Assembly: GCA_029582165.1 (NCBI GenBank)
Contig: CM055874.1
Location: 4,476,114-4,540,113 of the forward strand
From: Portulaca oleracea
Lineage: Eukaryota; Streptophyta; Magnoliopsida; Caryophyllales; Portulacaceae
Reading direction: 5' to 3'
Length of the DNA stretch: 64,000 bases
The translations under genes were made by a program, and so were the position numbers. A model generated the notes under the pieces. That model had not been told where the DNA came from. It saw nothing but the letters and a program-made list of their open reading frames with translations, and ran no database searches. Numbering within the stretch: the first letter of the stretch is position 1; the number at the start of each line of letters is the position of its first letter. This document shows positions 47,192-58,700 of this stretch, piece by piece.

Positions 47192-48954
47192 ATGGTGCAT
47201 TACCAGAGGAACTGCCTGAGAAAAGGTGGAGGCTTTGTTAATCATCTTATTATGGGAGATCCTGATGATTCACATTCTGGGTTTAACAACTATAATTACT
47301 ATAAGAAAGCAATTAGACCCCAGCTTATGTCCTTCCTCTTACTATCCCTTCTCTGTTGCACTCTCATTTGGGCTCCTCAGCTCTTTGGCTTCTCCTCCAC
47401 TCTTTCCCTCCTCTGTAAGTTGCTGACTCTGTTTCTTCAATTCATTTTTCTGGGTAATTTTGTTCGAAATTTTAGCTGATTCCTGTTTGATTTGTGCAGG
47501 GTCATTGGGAGCAGAGAATGAACATCTGGGTTCAAATCCTTTCCCTTGTTCTTCAATCTCTAATGGTGATTTGCACTCTTCTTTCTTCAAATCCCTTCCT
47601 TTCTTCTTCCCCTGTTTAAAACCCAGTTTTGAATTTAGCTTTTCTGTATGGATTTGCAGGGACCATATGCTGTGACAGAAGAAGCATCAGGACAGACATA
47701 TGTTACATGAAGGGTTTCATCAGGACAAACCCTTCATCCTCCTCAATCATCCTCTACAACCCGAACAACCCTCAAATCTCTTCCAAACCGTGTCAAAAAC
47801 CCGTATTTCGAATCGAAAAGATCCGACCATACACCCGAAAATGGGAAACCGGGTTGATGAGCACCATCGACGAACTAACCCTAATCTCCAACCCTAAAAA
47901 ACCCTCAAATCTCCCAAAATGCGACGTCTCCCACAGAGTACCCGCCGTGTTCTTCTCCACCGGAGGGTACACCGGCAACCTCTACCACGAATTCAACGAC
48001 GGAATCATCCCTCTGTACATCACCTCGCAACATTTCCACGGCGAAGTCGTCTTCGTCATCCTCGAGTTTCACAACTGGTGGATGACCAAATACGGCGACG
48101 TTTTGTCCCACCTCACGAACTACCCTCCGATCGACTTCCATGGCGACGGAAGGTCCCACTGTTTCCCGGAAGCCATTGTTGGTTTAGAAATCCACGACGA
48201 GCTCACCATCGACGCAACCCTAATGCGTGGGAACAAGACGATGAAAGACTTCCGGGCCGTGCTGGACCGGGCTTACTGGCCCAGGGTCCGGAGCCTGATC
48301 CTCGAGGAAACCCGGCTCCGATCGCCGCCGTCCACGTGGGCATTGCCGGAGCTCAAAACGACGCCGTCGACGAGGGCGTTGCCGGAGCTCGAAACGACGC
48401 CGTCCCCCCGCGGTGGCGCACGGCCGAAGCTGGTTATACTTTCCCGGAACGGGTCGCGGGCGATGACGAACGAGGAGGCGGTGGCGAGGGCGGCGCGCCG
48501 GGTGGGGTTTACGGTGGAGGTGGTCCGGCCGGAGAGGACGTCGGAGCTGGCGAAGGTGTACAGGGCGCTGAACGGGAGTGACGTCATGGTGGGGGTGCAC
48601 GGGGCGGCGATGACGCACTTCCTGTTTCTCCGGCCGGGGAGCGTCTTCATACAGGTGGTGCCGCTGGGGACTGACTGGGCGGCGCGTACGTACTACGGCG
48701 AGCCTGCGGCGAGGCTTGGATTGAAGTATATTGGGTATAGGATTGCGCCGAGGGAGAGTTCGTTGTATTATGAGTATGATAGGAACGACGCCGTTTTGAG
48801 GGATCCTGAGAGTGTGAATAACAGGGGGTGGGAGTATACCAAGAGGATCTACTTGGATAGGCAGACTGTGAGGTTGGATATCAGGAGGTTCTCTAGGAGG
48901 CTTGTTCGTGCTTATGATTACTTGGTCACTAAAAAATCGGTTCGAGTCCAATAA
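47192..48954 (+). CDS. GT61-family glycosyltransferase (DUF563), three exons
   Basis: Golgi type II membrane glycosyltransferase. Plant GT61 enzymes add arabinosyl, xylosyl or related groups to xylan, or xylose to N-glycans; which one applies here is not shown. Exons are 47192-47414, 47500-47565 and 47660-48954, GT-AG and in phase, giving 527 aa. The short cytosolic N-terminus is followed by a membrane anchor at about 44-66 (LMSFLLLSLLCCTLIW). Family motifs are ICCDRRSIRTDICYMKG (99-115), GGYTGNLYHEFND (198-210) and GVHGAAMTHFLFLRPGSV (from 408). Residues about 319-343 carry a 12-residue in-frame tandem repeat (WALPELKTTPST and RALPELETTPSP), probably a loop insertion. Exon 3 becomes strongly GC-rich in the middle. 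The start is the first ATG after the leader and gives the expected anchor topology. Confidence 0.93.
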
Positions 48955-50299
48955 CCATATTGTCGTATTATAGATCTGACAAAACTGATCTGAAACTCAA
49001 ATTTAAATTGATAGAAAACCCTGAAATCGGGCCTAAATTGCAACTAAATAGATTATCCAACCTTGACCATAACCCCAAGAACCCAAACCCTGAATGGATC
49101 CGAACCATAACTCGGTTAAAATCATGAGAACAAATCCGAATAACATTCACCTAAAATCAACTTGAACCAACCATCTGTCAGGTTTATGTCACATGTGCTT
49201 TTTTTTTAAAAAAAAAGTTAAATTAGGATCTAACATATAAATTAGTGTATTTGTGAGTGGGAATAAAGAGGGGTAGGGTGATTGTAGGACTCGTACGTTG
49301 TCATCCATTGTTGTGATCTTAGATTAGTGTTTGTGGGGTGTAAATTAATATAGGAAGAATGTTAGTGCTGAGGGTAAGGTCTTTATTTATGGAGATTATT
49401 GATCGCAAATGTAAATCGGTGAGGAAGCAAGTACGTAATAAGATGATCAGTTGGTTAAATTAATCTGTGTGCCTCTGTTTTATTTATTTTTATGTATCGT
49501 CTTAATTTGAATTGGGATCTTGAGGTTTTGGAGGTCACATGGTTTATGATCCATCTGTATTCTATTTATGAGTCAATGCTATGGACTTTAAGATACTTGC
49601 ACAATCTCATCTCAAAGTCCAAACCAGCTTATTATTATTATTATTGTTAAAATGTTATTATTATTATTGTTATTATCATCATCATCATGATGAGATGACT
49701 TCAAAAACATTTTATTTTCCAACTTAGCATCATATAAATATTTTATAAAGTTTTGAGCGTCCATCAAACGTTAAGTTGGTGAAAATAATCTCACATTTTC
49801 TCTGAGTTACTCGACCATGTCTTCACACTCATTCATATTAATTGTATGATTTTGACAAAATTATCAAATCTAGCTTAGAAATTGGACAATGAAGACAGAG
49901 AGACAATATCGAAAGTTGAAAGGCAGGCCTACCCAAACACCTTCTAATCACAAATTATACCATATACCATGGAAATATAAGATTCTGTTATTTTTGTTGG
50001 TGAGTAAAAGTAAGGTAAAATTAGACAATGTAGGTAGAATTTGACAAGTATTAGTACCCAAATTAGAAATATTAGATGATGTAGATGTAAGTAGAAAAAA
50101 TAGATAAATTGAGAAACAGATTGAATACAATAGGAGGTCAGGTGAGTATAGAATACTAAGCAACCAAAAGAATATGTATTCTTTCTTAATAGTTGTGTTG
50201 TATATTGAACTGCTGGTGGATAAAAGTGAGAGAAAAGAAGATCTTTTTCAAGGCCCAACATTATTGCTTAAAATCTGAGAGACCCAAGTATTTCCCTAG
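48955..50299. other. GT61 3' flank and intergenic DNA
   Basis: No gene. A degenerate (ATT)n/(ATC)n microsatellite lies at about 49,630-49,690. The rest is AT-rich without paired repeat ends. Confidence 0.5.
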
Positions 50300-50397
50300 C
50301 TTATTGGGCTGTATGGATTACTAGACACTCGATTTCAACTACGAGAACCTTATTGGGCCGTATGGATTACTAGACACTCGATTTCAACTACGAAACC
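50300..50397. repeat. 49-bp direct tandem duplication
   Basis: Two copies of a unit containing TTATTGGGC(T/C)GTATGG and ending ACTACGA, with almost no differences and exact abutment. It is non-coding. Confidence 0.85.
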
Positions 50398-50545
50398 CAA
50401 AGGCTAAATATAATTTTTTTAAATAAAAACCTTTATTTTACAGCTTGATACATGACGACAAGGGGAAAAATAAATAAATTAATGCACCCACCTAAGAGAC
50501 ATGGAATCAAATTCAATCCAGAAATAAGAAAATTTAATTTCAGCC

Positions 50546-50742
50546 ATGTTCTTTGGTTATATTTGTACATAACTCTTGCAACTTATTCTAACTTATCCAA
50601 ACTTATCCAAACATAACTAAATACCCCAAAAAAATCTACTCTAAAAACACAATTCCCCCAAAAAATATCATACCTTATCCCAACTTATCCCAACCTATCA
50701 TAACTTATCCATCCAAATTTGAAAATAACATGACCAAAGAAA
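50546..50742. mobile_element. MITE related to the 40748 copy
   Basis: The ends ATGTTCTTTGGTTATATTTG and AACATGACCAAAGAAAAG are imperfectly inverse. The body consists of AACTTATCC words as at 40748-40944. No target duplication could be fixed. Confidence 0.5.
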
Positions 50743-50933
50743 AGAGCATTTCAAATGAAATTCATTGGTTGAGTTGTACCAGATTTGAAAGTTTATTATT
50801 ATTTTTCAAGTATTCGGGCATAAAAGGTGAAAAGTTCGGACCAAAATATGCAAAGAGTTATAAAATAGCAGCAAAACAACGAAAAGAGAACCAAAAACAG
50901 TTTAAAACAACATTATATCAAAGACAAGAGTAA

Positions 50934-51179
50934 GGCCCAGTTCTTTTATGCGGTATTTTGAGGAATGGTGTGGTGAGGTGTGGTGGAATTGTGGTGAGGT
51001 GTGGTGAAATTGTGGTAGGTTATTGGTGTGTGGGGTAGATGAGGAGAGAGAATGTAAAAAGTAGAGGAGAAAAATGAGGAGAGAGAAAAGTAATGATTTG
51101 CGGTAAAATGTGGTGGGTTGTGGCAAATTGCGGTAGGCTGTGGCACCGCAGTTTGCCAACCGCAGAAAAGAACAGGGCC
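50934..51179. mobile_element. Harbinger/Tourist-type MITE, best-preserved copy
   Basis: 246 bp. The ends GGCCCAGTTCTTTTATGCGG and AAAAGAACAGGGCC are inverse, flanked by TAA (50931-50933 and 51180-51182). Useful as the reference copy of the family, which has eight members in this window. Confidence 0.88.
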
Positions 51180-51182
51180 TAA

Positions 51183-51786
51183 ATCAAACACACCTAATTC
51201 TATCCTTCAAATAAGTCTTTCTTTCCTCATGTACAACAATAACAAACCTCTGTATAGTCTCGTTAATGCGGGGTCTGAGAGGATCCAAATGTATGCAAAC
51301 TTACCTTTATACATGGTAGTGCATAAAAAGACCGATTCTAACGGATCTAAAAAAATCTTTTGAAAAACCAAAAAACCACCAATTTGAAAAGCAGAAAGAA
51401 AACTGCTCGGGAACCAATAAAGGAAAGGAGGCAAAGACAATGAAACTTCATACTAGTATGCTCCGAAAGATTGAGTAGTTATTGCATCAAATATCCTTAA
51501 CAAGCATGGTCTAATAACTAAAACACACAATAGGAAAGCACACCTTAAAATCAAGTATTGATTTCATTTTGTTGTTAGCCTTCAAAATTTCCATATCAGT
51601 ACCGATTTCACAGCTTTGCAAATAATGATGTCATCGATAAAACTATAGTTTCCATCACATTCTTTGATGAAGTTATAACACAAATTTACAAAATATCGGA
51701 AACACAAACAACTGACGTTCATTCCAGATTGTGGAACCAAATAACAATCAACCTAATTAGAAAATAATGACATTTAACATTGTTAA
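51183..51786. other. Intergenic DNA, nothing recognised
   Basis: No gene or paired repeat ends. Confidence 0.45.
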
Positions 51787-51859
51787 GCGTTTGTAGCTTA
51801 GTGGATAGAGTGTTTGTTTCCTAAGCAGAAGGTCGTAGGTTCGACCCCTACCTGACGCG
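51787..51859 (+). tRNA. tRNA-Arg (anticodon CCU), possibly degraded
   Basis: A 73-nt cloverleaf. The anticodon loop TTCCTAA lies between TTTGT and GCAGA. The T arm GTAGG-TTCGACC-CCTAC is perfect. Compared with the plant tRNA-Arg(CCU) I recall, the differences are mostly C-to-T (or G-to-A on the 3' side), leaving G-U pairs in the D and anticodon stems and a weak acceptor stem. It may be functional or a methylation-decayed copy. Confidence 0.7.
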
Positions 51860-51894
51860 CATTTATACTATCTTTTTTCCACTTCCCTTTTTTT

Positions 51895-52232
51895 AGCTTA
51901 CAAACTTTAAGGTCCTTTTGTATTCAGTTGGGTCCAAAATGCAAACAGCCCAAATAAATTTGTAGAGTGTGAAATGATTCTCAATTACAATCAATATTTT
52001 TTTAATTGTTTTAATGACAGAAATAAATTTTAGTTTGTTCGCAATTTCAGTTAACATATACAAGAAGATTTTAAAAAATAAATAGAAAACAAAATGAATT
52101 TATTAAGAGTAAAAAGAAATAGATCCATATGATATTAATATCAAGTGCATATTGCCACTCTATAATGGTTAAAACCTAAAAATGGTTGCTTAAAGTAGAA
52201 GAATAACAATAAATAATTGAGATAAAAAAATA
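51895..52232. repeat. Duplicated block, copy A (partner of 54820-55142)
   Basis: About 330 bp, alignable by eye along its length with 54,820-55,142. Both contain GGGTCCAAAATGCAAA, GTGAAATGATTCTCAATTA, AGAAATAGATCCATATGAT and GGTTGCTTAAAGTAGAAGAA, in the same order and orientation. It lies just after the tRNA-Arg gene. Copy B lies directly upstream of the MADS gene. Confidence 0.8.
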
Positions 52233-52430
52233 CTTGATATTAACCAAAAAGTTAAGGTAATTTTCAAGTTTTGAAATAACGGTAATTATGGTAATTCCCA
52301 TGATAATCACCGTACATATGGCATGATTAAATATGAGACGTTGATTTTATTTATTTTAGAAATATAAAATTTTAGTTTTTTAAATTGTAAAAATTATATA
52401 TAATTAATTAAAAATTATAAATTTTTTAGT

Positions 52431-52851
52431 ATGTGTTTGTTAAGTGGGAAGAATGGGATATGTGAGGAAATCTGCCTAGGCCAAAAGCACCGACGAACAT
52501 TTTTTCCGGCATCCAGTTTTTTCGCGCGAATGTTGTCGGAGTTGCCACCGCGAGATAGGGTTCGACGGATCCCCACCACTGTCCAATCCGTCTGGGCCAT
52601 TGCCCGCGCCACCGTACAAAGCATCCATTTCGTGGTGGTTGTTTCCATGACGGACTTGTTATCCGGCGGGAATGGTAACCTCCACAATCGAGTTCTGGTA
52701 AATCATTAATCATGGTTAGCGTTGAGAAGGGTTGGTCGATAATCGATGCCTCGGTGGTGACTGTTCGTGCTGTGTGAAATCGATACCGGAAATTGTCGAG
52801 AATGTGAAATCGGAAGTTCGTCTGGCAGTACACATACAAAAATTTTGGCAA
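52431..52851. other. GC-richer patch of unknown origin
   Basis: The base composition differs sharply from the AT-rich surroundings. Overlapping open frames run on both strands (minus strand 141 codons, plus strand 92 codons), and there is CpG-rich wording such as TTTTTTCGCGCGAATG. I recognise no domain. It could be a captured gene fragment, a decayed exon or part of an unknown element. Confidence 0.35.
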
Positions 52852-52859
52852 TTATGAAT

Positions 52860-53336
52860 AGTGAAGTATTGGTTGGATGGGTAAAATTATGCTAACATTG
52901 CTGCATATTGTCATGGGGTGACTTTAATTTGTAGAACACCCACGCAACGCTAGCAAACTTTAACCCAATTTTATCTTAGAAGTTTACTAGTAAGCTTTTC
53001 ACAAGCTTAACTTAAACTATGAGAGACTAAGAAAGTTTTGAAGCCAAATAAGAGAGTCAATAGTGTGTTTGGAAGAGTGCTTTGAGTACTTCTTCCCAAG
53101 AGAATGGTTACAAATGAGACTCCAAGGGGTATTTATACACTTCCACCTCCTCAATGAATGGTGGAGATTGATTTGATCCAATGGTCCATATTGTTAATCC
53201 AGATTCTTCTATACAAGTATCTAACATTTTATACAAGTTTAAAGTACTTCGGGACATTCATTTCAGAAATTTCCGTTACAGTTGTATTTATTCTTTATGC
53301 ATGGGAGGGAAAATCAAAGCGACAAAAATAATTACT
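52860..53336. other. Intergenic DNA, nothing recognised
   Basis: No gene or paired repeat ends. Confidence 0.45.
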
Positions 53337-53402
53337 GTCACCTGAGAGATTCGAACTCTCGCGAGGAAACCCCACACGCCTTAACCACTCAGCCAAAGCG
53401 AC
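53337..53402 (-). pseudogene. tRNA-Ser(GCU) pseudogene lacking the anticodon arm
   Basis: Read on the minus strand it starts GTCGCTTTGGCTGAGTGG and TTAAGGCGTGTG. It then jumps to GGGGTTTCCTCGCGAGAG and the T arm AGAGTTCGAATCTCT, ending CAGGTGAC. This is the plant tRNA-Ser(GCU) layout with most of the anticodon arm (roughly 16 nt) deleted. The acceptor and T arms are preserved, so the loss is a clean internal deletion. Confidence 0.75.
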
Positions 53403-53460
53403 ACAATTGATAGTTAGTGCAGATTTACGGATCTTAAACAAAACTACTTTGCTGCATTTA

Positions 53461-53702
53461 GGCCCCCTTTTTTAAGCGGTGGGTTGCGGTGCGGTACGAC
53501 ACTGCATTGTACTCTTTAGTTTTCCACCACACCACATCACAATCATTACAAATATAACTTTTCATTTTTCCCTCTCCTCACTTTTCTCCTTTATTTTTCA
53601 CATTCTTTCTTAACCTACTCCACCTACCACAACTTTCACCACAACTCACCACACCTTTTTCAAATTCCACCGCACCAAGCAACCGTATAAAAGAACGGGG
53701 CC
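53461..53702. mobile_element. Harbinger/Tourist-type MITE
   Basis: 242 bp. The ends GGCCCCCTTTTTTAAGCGG and TATAAAAGAACGGGGCC are flanked by TTA (53458-53460 and 53703-53705). Confidence 0.82.
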
Positions 53703-53804
53703 TTAATTAAATTGTACTTTTGTATGTTAAATAAGGACTAGTGATTAACTATATAATCGGGATTTTTTTATTAATATCCCAGGCCGAAACAAATCAATCT
53801 ACTA

Positions 53805-54047
53805 CCTCCGTCCCTAATTGTATGTCACAAAAACTAACACATCAAAACCAATAAACATGGGGGAATGGGGTGAAAAGCTTCTAAATTGTCAAAAATATCC
53901 TTATAATATTGTTGAAATGAGTTAAAGAATATATTTATTAGGGATATAATTCGTATTATGGTTGTTGGAAATGTAAAAATTAGATTATTTGACAAATAAA
54001 AATGGAGAAAGTAGTTATGAAATTTGACACTCATTTACGGATAGAGG
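53805..54047. mobile_element. Stowaway MITE
   Basis: 243 bp. The ends CCTCCGTCCCTAATTGTATG and the inverse CGGATAGAGG are flanked by TA. It is very similar to 60956-61196 across its length (shared CAATAAACATGG, GGGGTGAAAAG and AATTTGACACTCATTTA). Confidence 0.82.
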
Positions 54048-54819
54048 TAGTACTTTTTTTTTGGGTAATTGTTCAAAGACTAAACTGCTGAAAAAGTGCA
54101 TTAATATTCCATAGAGTTGAAATACAAATCAACTATTGTCTTGAATTTTTTTTTATTGTATTGCAAACTGAAATAAATTGGATCTTTTACATTTGGAACC
54201 CCGAAATATTGGATAATTAATTTTTTGGACCTTTGGTTTTCATTGTTAATTTTTTGGACCCTCCGAGTAATTTTTTGGTTTTCATTGTATTGAAAAGTTG
54301 GGGTACCTGAAAAAACATTTCACCAAAAGTTAGGGTACCTCCGAATAATTTTTTTGTAAAGTTTATGAGTTGAATTAAAAAAAGACCTTAAAGTTTGTAC
54401 GTTGAAAAAAAAGGCCCGTGTACCGTTTTTCTTATTCTTCCCGGCCATGTTTGAATTTTTCTCCCGATTGACGTCAAATTTCAAGACTAAGGTCAAAGTT
54501 AATATTGAAACTATAATACACCTCTCTTATTTATGTCACAATTACATAGACCCCTAAGTACCCAGGGTCTAAAGTAGTTCCGACATGAATAAGAGATGTG
54601 CATTATTGCTTCAATATCAGTTTTAATCATAGTCCTGAAGTTTGAGTCAATTGAGAGAGAAATTTGAAATTGGAAAAAAAAAGAAAAACAATTTACAGAC
54701 TTTTGTTTTCAGCTTACAAACTTTAAAGTCTTTTTTTTTTTAAATTCAGCCTACAAATTTTAGGGTCCAAAAAATAAATGCTGAAAAGTGAAAACCTAGA
54801 GTTCAGAAAATTTATTAAT
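54048..54819. other. Intergenic DNA, nothing recognised
   Basis: AT-rich with loosely repeated TTTTTTGGACC and AAAGTTTG words. No gene. Confidence 0.4.
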
Positions 54820-55142
54820 CTATACTTTAGGGTCCAAAATGCAAAATATCCAAATAAATTTGTAGAGCATGTGAAATGATTCTCAATTAAAATCAGTTTT
54901 TTTTTATTGTTTCAATGACAGAAATAAGGTTTAATTTACTCCCAACTTCAGTTCAATACCATATACTTACAAGAATATTTTAAATAATAAATAGAAAAAA
55001 ATGAGTTTATTCAGACTAAAAAGAAATAGATCCATATGATATCAATATCAAGTGAATATTGCCACTTTAGAATGGTTAAAACTTAAAACCTAAACAAGGT
55101 TGCTTAAAGTAGAAGAATAACAATAAATAACTGAGATCAGAA
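54820..55142. repeat. Duplicated block, copy B, upstream of the MADS gene
   Basis: Direct-orientation partner of 51895-52232, with scattered substitutions and small indels. It ends about 565 bp before the MADS ATG, so it lies in the likely distal promoter. Confidence 0.8.
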
Positions 55143-55506
55143 AAGATTTGATATTCATTTATAAATAGTAGTATCCAAAATGAAATCAACTCCTTAACTT
55201 TTAAAGTAAATAAGTGTGTGAAAAAAAGAGTCATTATATATATATATGTCTTTGGAAGATTTACCTAAACATCTGCTGCTATATATTAGGAAGCGAAAAT
55301 ATAGAAACCAAACACAAAAAGAATTTTAGAAGTTCCAAAATTGGGACTCTTAGGTTTCCTATATATTTTCCGATTATAAAGGCTTCCCTATATATGAGGA
55401 AAAAAACTCTTCAATTTACCTTGATTATTACTGCTCCTTTTCAATGAATTTTATTTATATTCTTACTAAACTTAGTGGGTTAATTACTTTCTATGAAAAT
55501 CCTTAC

Positions 55507-55708
55507 TATAAATAAATAAGAGATCTTCGGCCCCTTTTCTCTTGAAGAAATATATCTACTATTTATACATATTGGAAAAATCCAGCGTTTTGAAACCCTA
55601 GAATTAGGAATTTTTCTTGCTGAGTTATATTTTTGAGGGGGTTTATCAAAGAATTAGTGTGCTAATTGTGTTGATAATTTTGGGTTTGAGGAAGATTAAT
55701 AAATAATA
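55507..55708 (+). promoter_or_regulatory. MADS gene TATA box and leader
   Basis: TATAAATA at 55507-55514 is the best core element. The ATG is about 200 bp downstream, so the leader would be about 165 nt. No classical CArG box CC(A/T)6GG was found close by; the near match CCTATATATGAGG at about 55,387 is imperfect. Confidence 0.5.
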
Positions 55709-58700
55709 ATGGGGAGAGGGAAAATAGAGATTAAGAAGATAGAGAATGTTAATAGTCGGCAAGTAACATTCTCAAAGAGAAGATCTGGGTTGCTTAAGAA
55801 GGCAAAGGAACTTTCTGTGTTATGTGATGCTGAGATTGCTGTTATCATCTTCTCAAGCACTGGCAAACTCTATCAATTTTCTAGCTCCAGGTATTTTGTA
55901 ATTTATTTTTCTATCTCTCTCAATTTTTTTAGCACCAGAGAAAATAATTTTATGGGTTTTTTGAATTAGGGCAGGCAAGAAAAAGGGTTGGTTCTAATTT
56001 CTTGTGCTTTTTGTTGAATCTTGAATATTTTTCACGCCCTTTGAAACCCTAGTTATTGAAATTACATGGCAAGAATTGAAATTTGTTTTTGGTTATTGAT
56101 CATTTGAGACTCTGTTTTTTAGAGTGGTAAATTGGGTTTATCTTTACCTAATCTTATCTTATTTACCCAATTTTATAAAAAGCGCTCAAACCAAAGTCAA
56201 AATTCTAACTTGATCCTACCACTTTAAATTTTTCATTCATGTCGGGTTTGTAATTCGCTTATGTTAGTAAATTTGATGAACTTGTTGTTTACTAATTTAA
56301 TTATGAACATCAAGGAAATTTTTTTTGCTGCAAAATGATCATGCATGTTTCAAGAATATGTGTCTGCATCCATAAGCAGAGCTGACAAAATTTTGTCCGA
56401 CCAGATTACCCGAATTATCTGACCCGAAAATTGAGACTAGACATAGATTTTTCATCCGAATTTTGATATTGACCGAATCTTCGGACATAAAATTTCTCTT
56501 TCTTCTATTGCCCGAACCCGATTTTAGCTTCGCCCGACCCGAAATAAAACCGAGTTCGGACATCAATTTCTCATCTGAATTTTGACATTCACCGAATTTT
56601 CCCCGACCCGAATTTTTGCTAGCGCTATCCATAAGTTTTAAGCAGTTTCTTGCATTGTATATGGATATCTTTTTCGTAACAATAGTAAATCGTCAATGTC
56701 CTACTGCATCTGTACAACTATTTTTTTTTGCTGCAATTTTATCTCTGCGTAAAATAATTGTAAATATCATTTACTCCGTATTATTATTTAGTATGTTGAT
56801 TTTAAGTGTTGATGATAACATGGGGCCTTTCTAGTGTCTACTTTCGAATAGTCTTCCTAGAGAAAAAAAAACGTTGTCATTGGGACTACTACTATAGTAG
56901 TGGTACGAAATTGAAGTTTAGAGTTCCTATTCAACTAGAAATAATCCATTTGAGTCATAATTATAATATTTATGAATTTTTAAGTTCATACTCCTTTCAT
57001 CATGTTTTATTTATCATTTTGATAAGAGGGAAAAAACTAATATAAAATAAAATTATTGATAGAAATAAATTAAAATGACAAAAGCACTCTCAGGTATAAC
57101 AAAAATATCCACAATTATTGCTAGGTTATCGTTTTTAAAGTCATTAGTAGTAAAATTGATATTTTTTTCAACAATTTGCGAAGGTGACGATAAAATCATT
57201 GTGATTTTATTAATGATGAAAATGAATATACTAATTAAGTTTTGATCATATGTTTGGATTCATGGTTTAGCATGGAACAAATCCTGGCAAGATATAGGAG
57301 GATGCCAAATACTTCGGAAGTACCTTCTATTGAGCAAGCAGTCGAGGTAAACTACTTATCGATTATTTAAAATTATTCCCTTCATTCCAAATTATTGTTT
57401 CTGATCTAGTTTTTAATAAGATTAGACATTGAAATTTCTCATATATATAATAACTTTTCATATAAAACTATTGTGATAAAAAAATAAGTTTTGCTAAATT
57501 ATTATATTAATTATTGGTGATTATTTATACTAACATATTTGAAACGGTAGAAAATTTAAAGGAACAAATAATTCAAGACAGATGAATTAATTAAGATCCA
57601 AGTACTAACAAAGTTGTAATTTTTTTTTCTTTCAACGTTTTGTCTTGTTGGAATGTTGTCAGAGTCCAGAAATTGAAGTCAATGCTCTAAAGGAAGAACT
57701 TTCAAAGCTTCGAGCTTTATGCCAGTAAGTAGGAAATGTTTTTTTTTTCTATTTTATTATGTTTTTCTTTGAGAATTTGAACTAGTTAAGCATAGTGATT
57801 CTGTGTGTCTTGATCATTCATAACTAATATATCCTGCACTTCACAAGCTATTAACATTCTACATAAACTCATTAGGATATTGAAAAGAAAAAATACGCCT
57901 TTTGTTTCATAATATTTATTACTTTGTTTTTTTTAATTTGCACATTTTTTTTTAAAAAAAAAATATTGTTGACTTGAGCACTAATTAAACATATACAATT
58001 TGTGTAGAAGAATGCAAGGCAAGGGACTAGATGGGTTAACCATAAAAGAGCTTGAAGAGTTGGAGAATGAACTTAATGATGGAATTATGTCTGTCAAGTA
58101 TAGGAAGGTATATATGCCTCTTTTTGGAGGTATCAAACATTACTTTATTCAGTTTTTTTTTTCTGAAATTAATATGTCTGGATAAAATATATTTAAATTG
58201 CTTTTTAAATTGTATTTTTATTTATTTCAGGAAAGAATACTGTTGGAGCAATTAGAGAAATCACAACTACAGGCATTAATTCTTACCTTTGCCCTAATTA
58301 GCAAATATATGTAAAGATATGAACTCATGAAAGTACATAAAAAAAATACTTGGGTATTATTTTGGATGTTTCTTTCGAAATTGTATTAGATATTTAGATT
58401 GCTATGTCATGAATTGATTAACAATAGTGAGGGAGATCATGAAGACTGACAAATATGTATTTTATCAATTAATTTTCTTGTGTGAAATATTTGTGTAATG
58501 TTACATATTTGAGTTTGTTTGAGTGGAATCTTAATTATAAATTACGTATGTAATTTATCTTAATATCATCTTATAGATAAATATTGTTTATTTTTGCAGG
58601 AACAGAAGGTCTTGATGGAAAATGAAAAGCTACGCAAGGAGGTAATGTTTTCAAGTTTTGATCTCCATAATTACTGAGATTTCATTTTATTAGAAACACT

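Noticed and set aside
47905..48951. 220-codon plus frame and 243-, 125- and 84-codon minus frames over GT61
   Set aside because: Arg/Pro-rich shadows of GT61 exon 3; the real frame carries all family motifs.
55709..55969. 86-aa stand-alone MADS protein
   Set aside because: This is exon 1 read through its donor into intron 1; the remaining MIKC exons follow downstream in phase.
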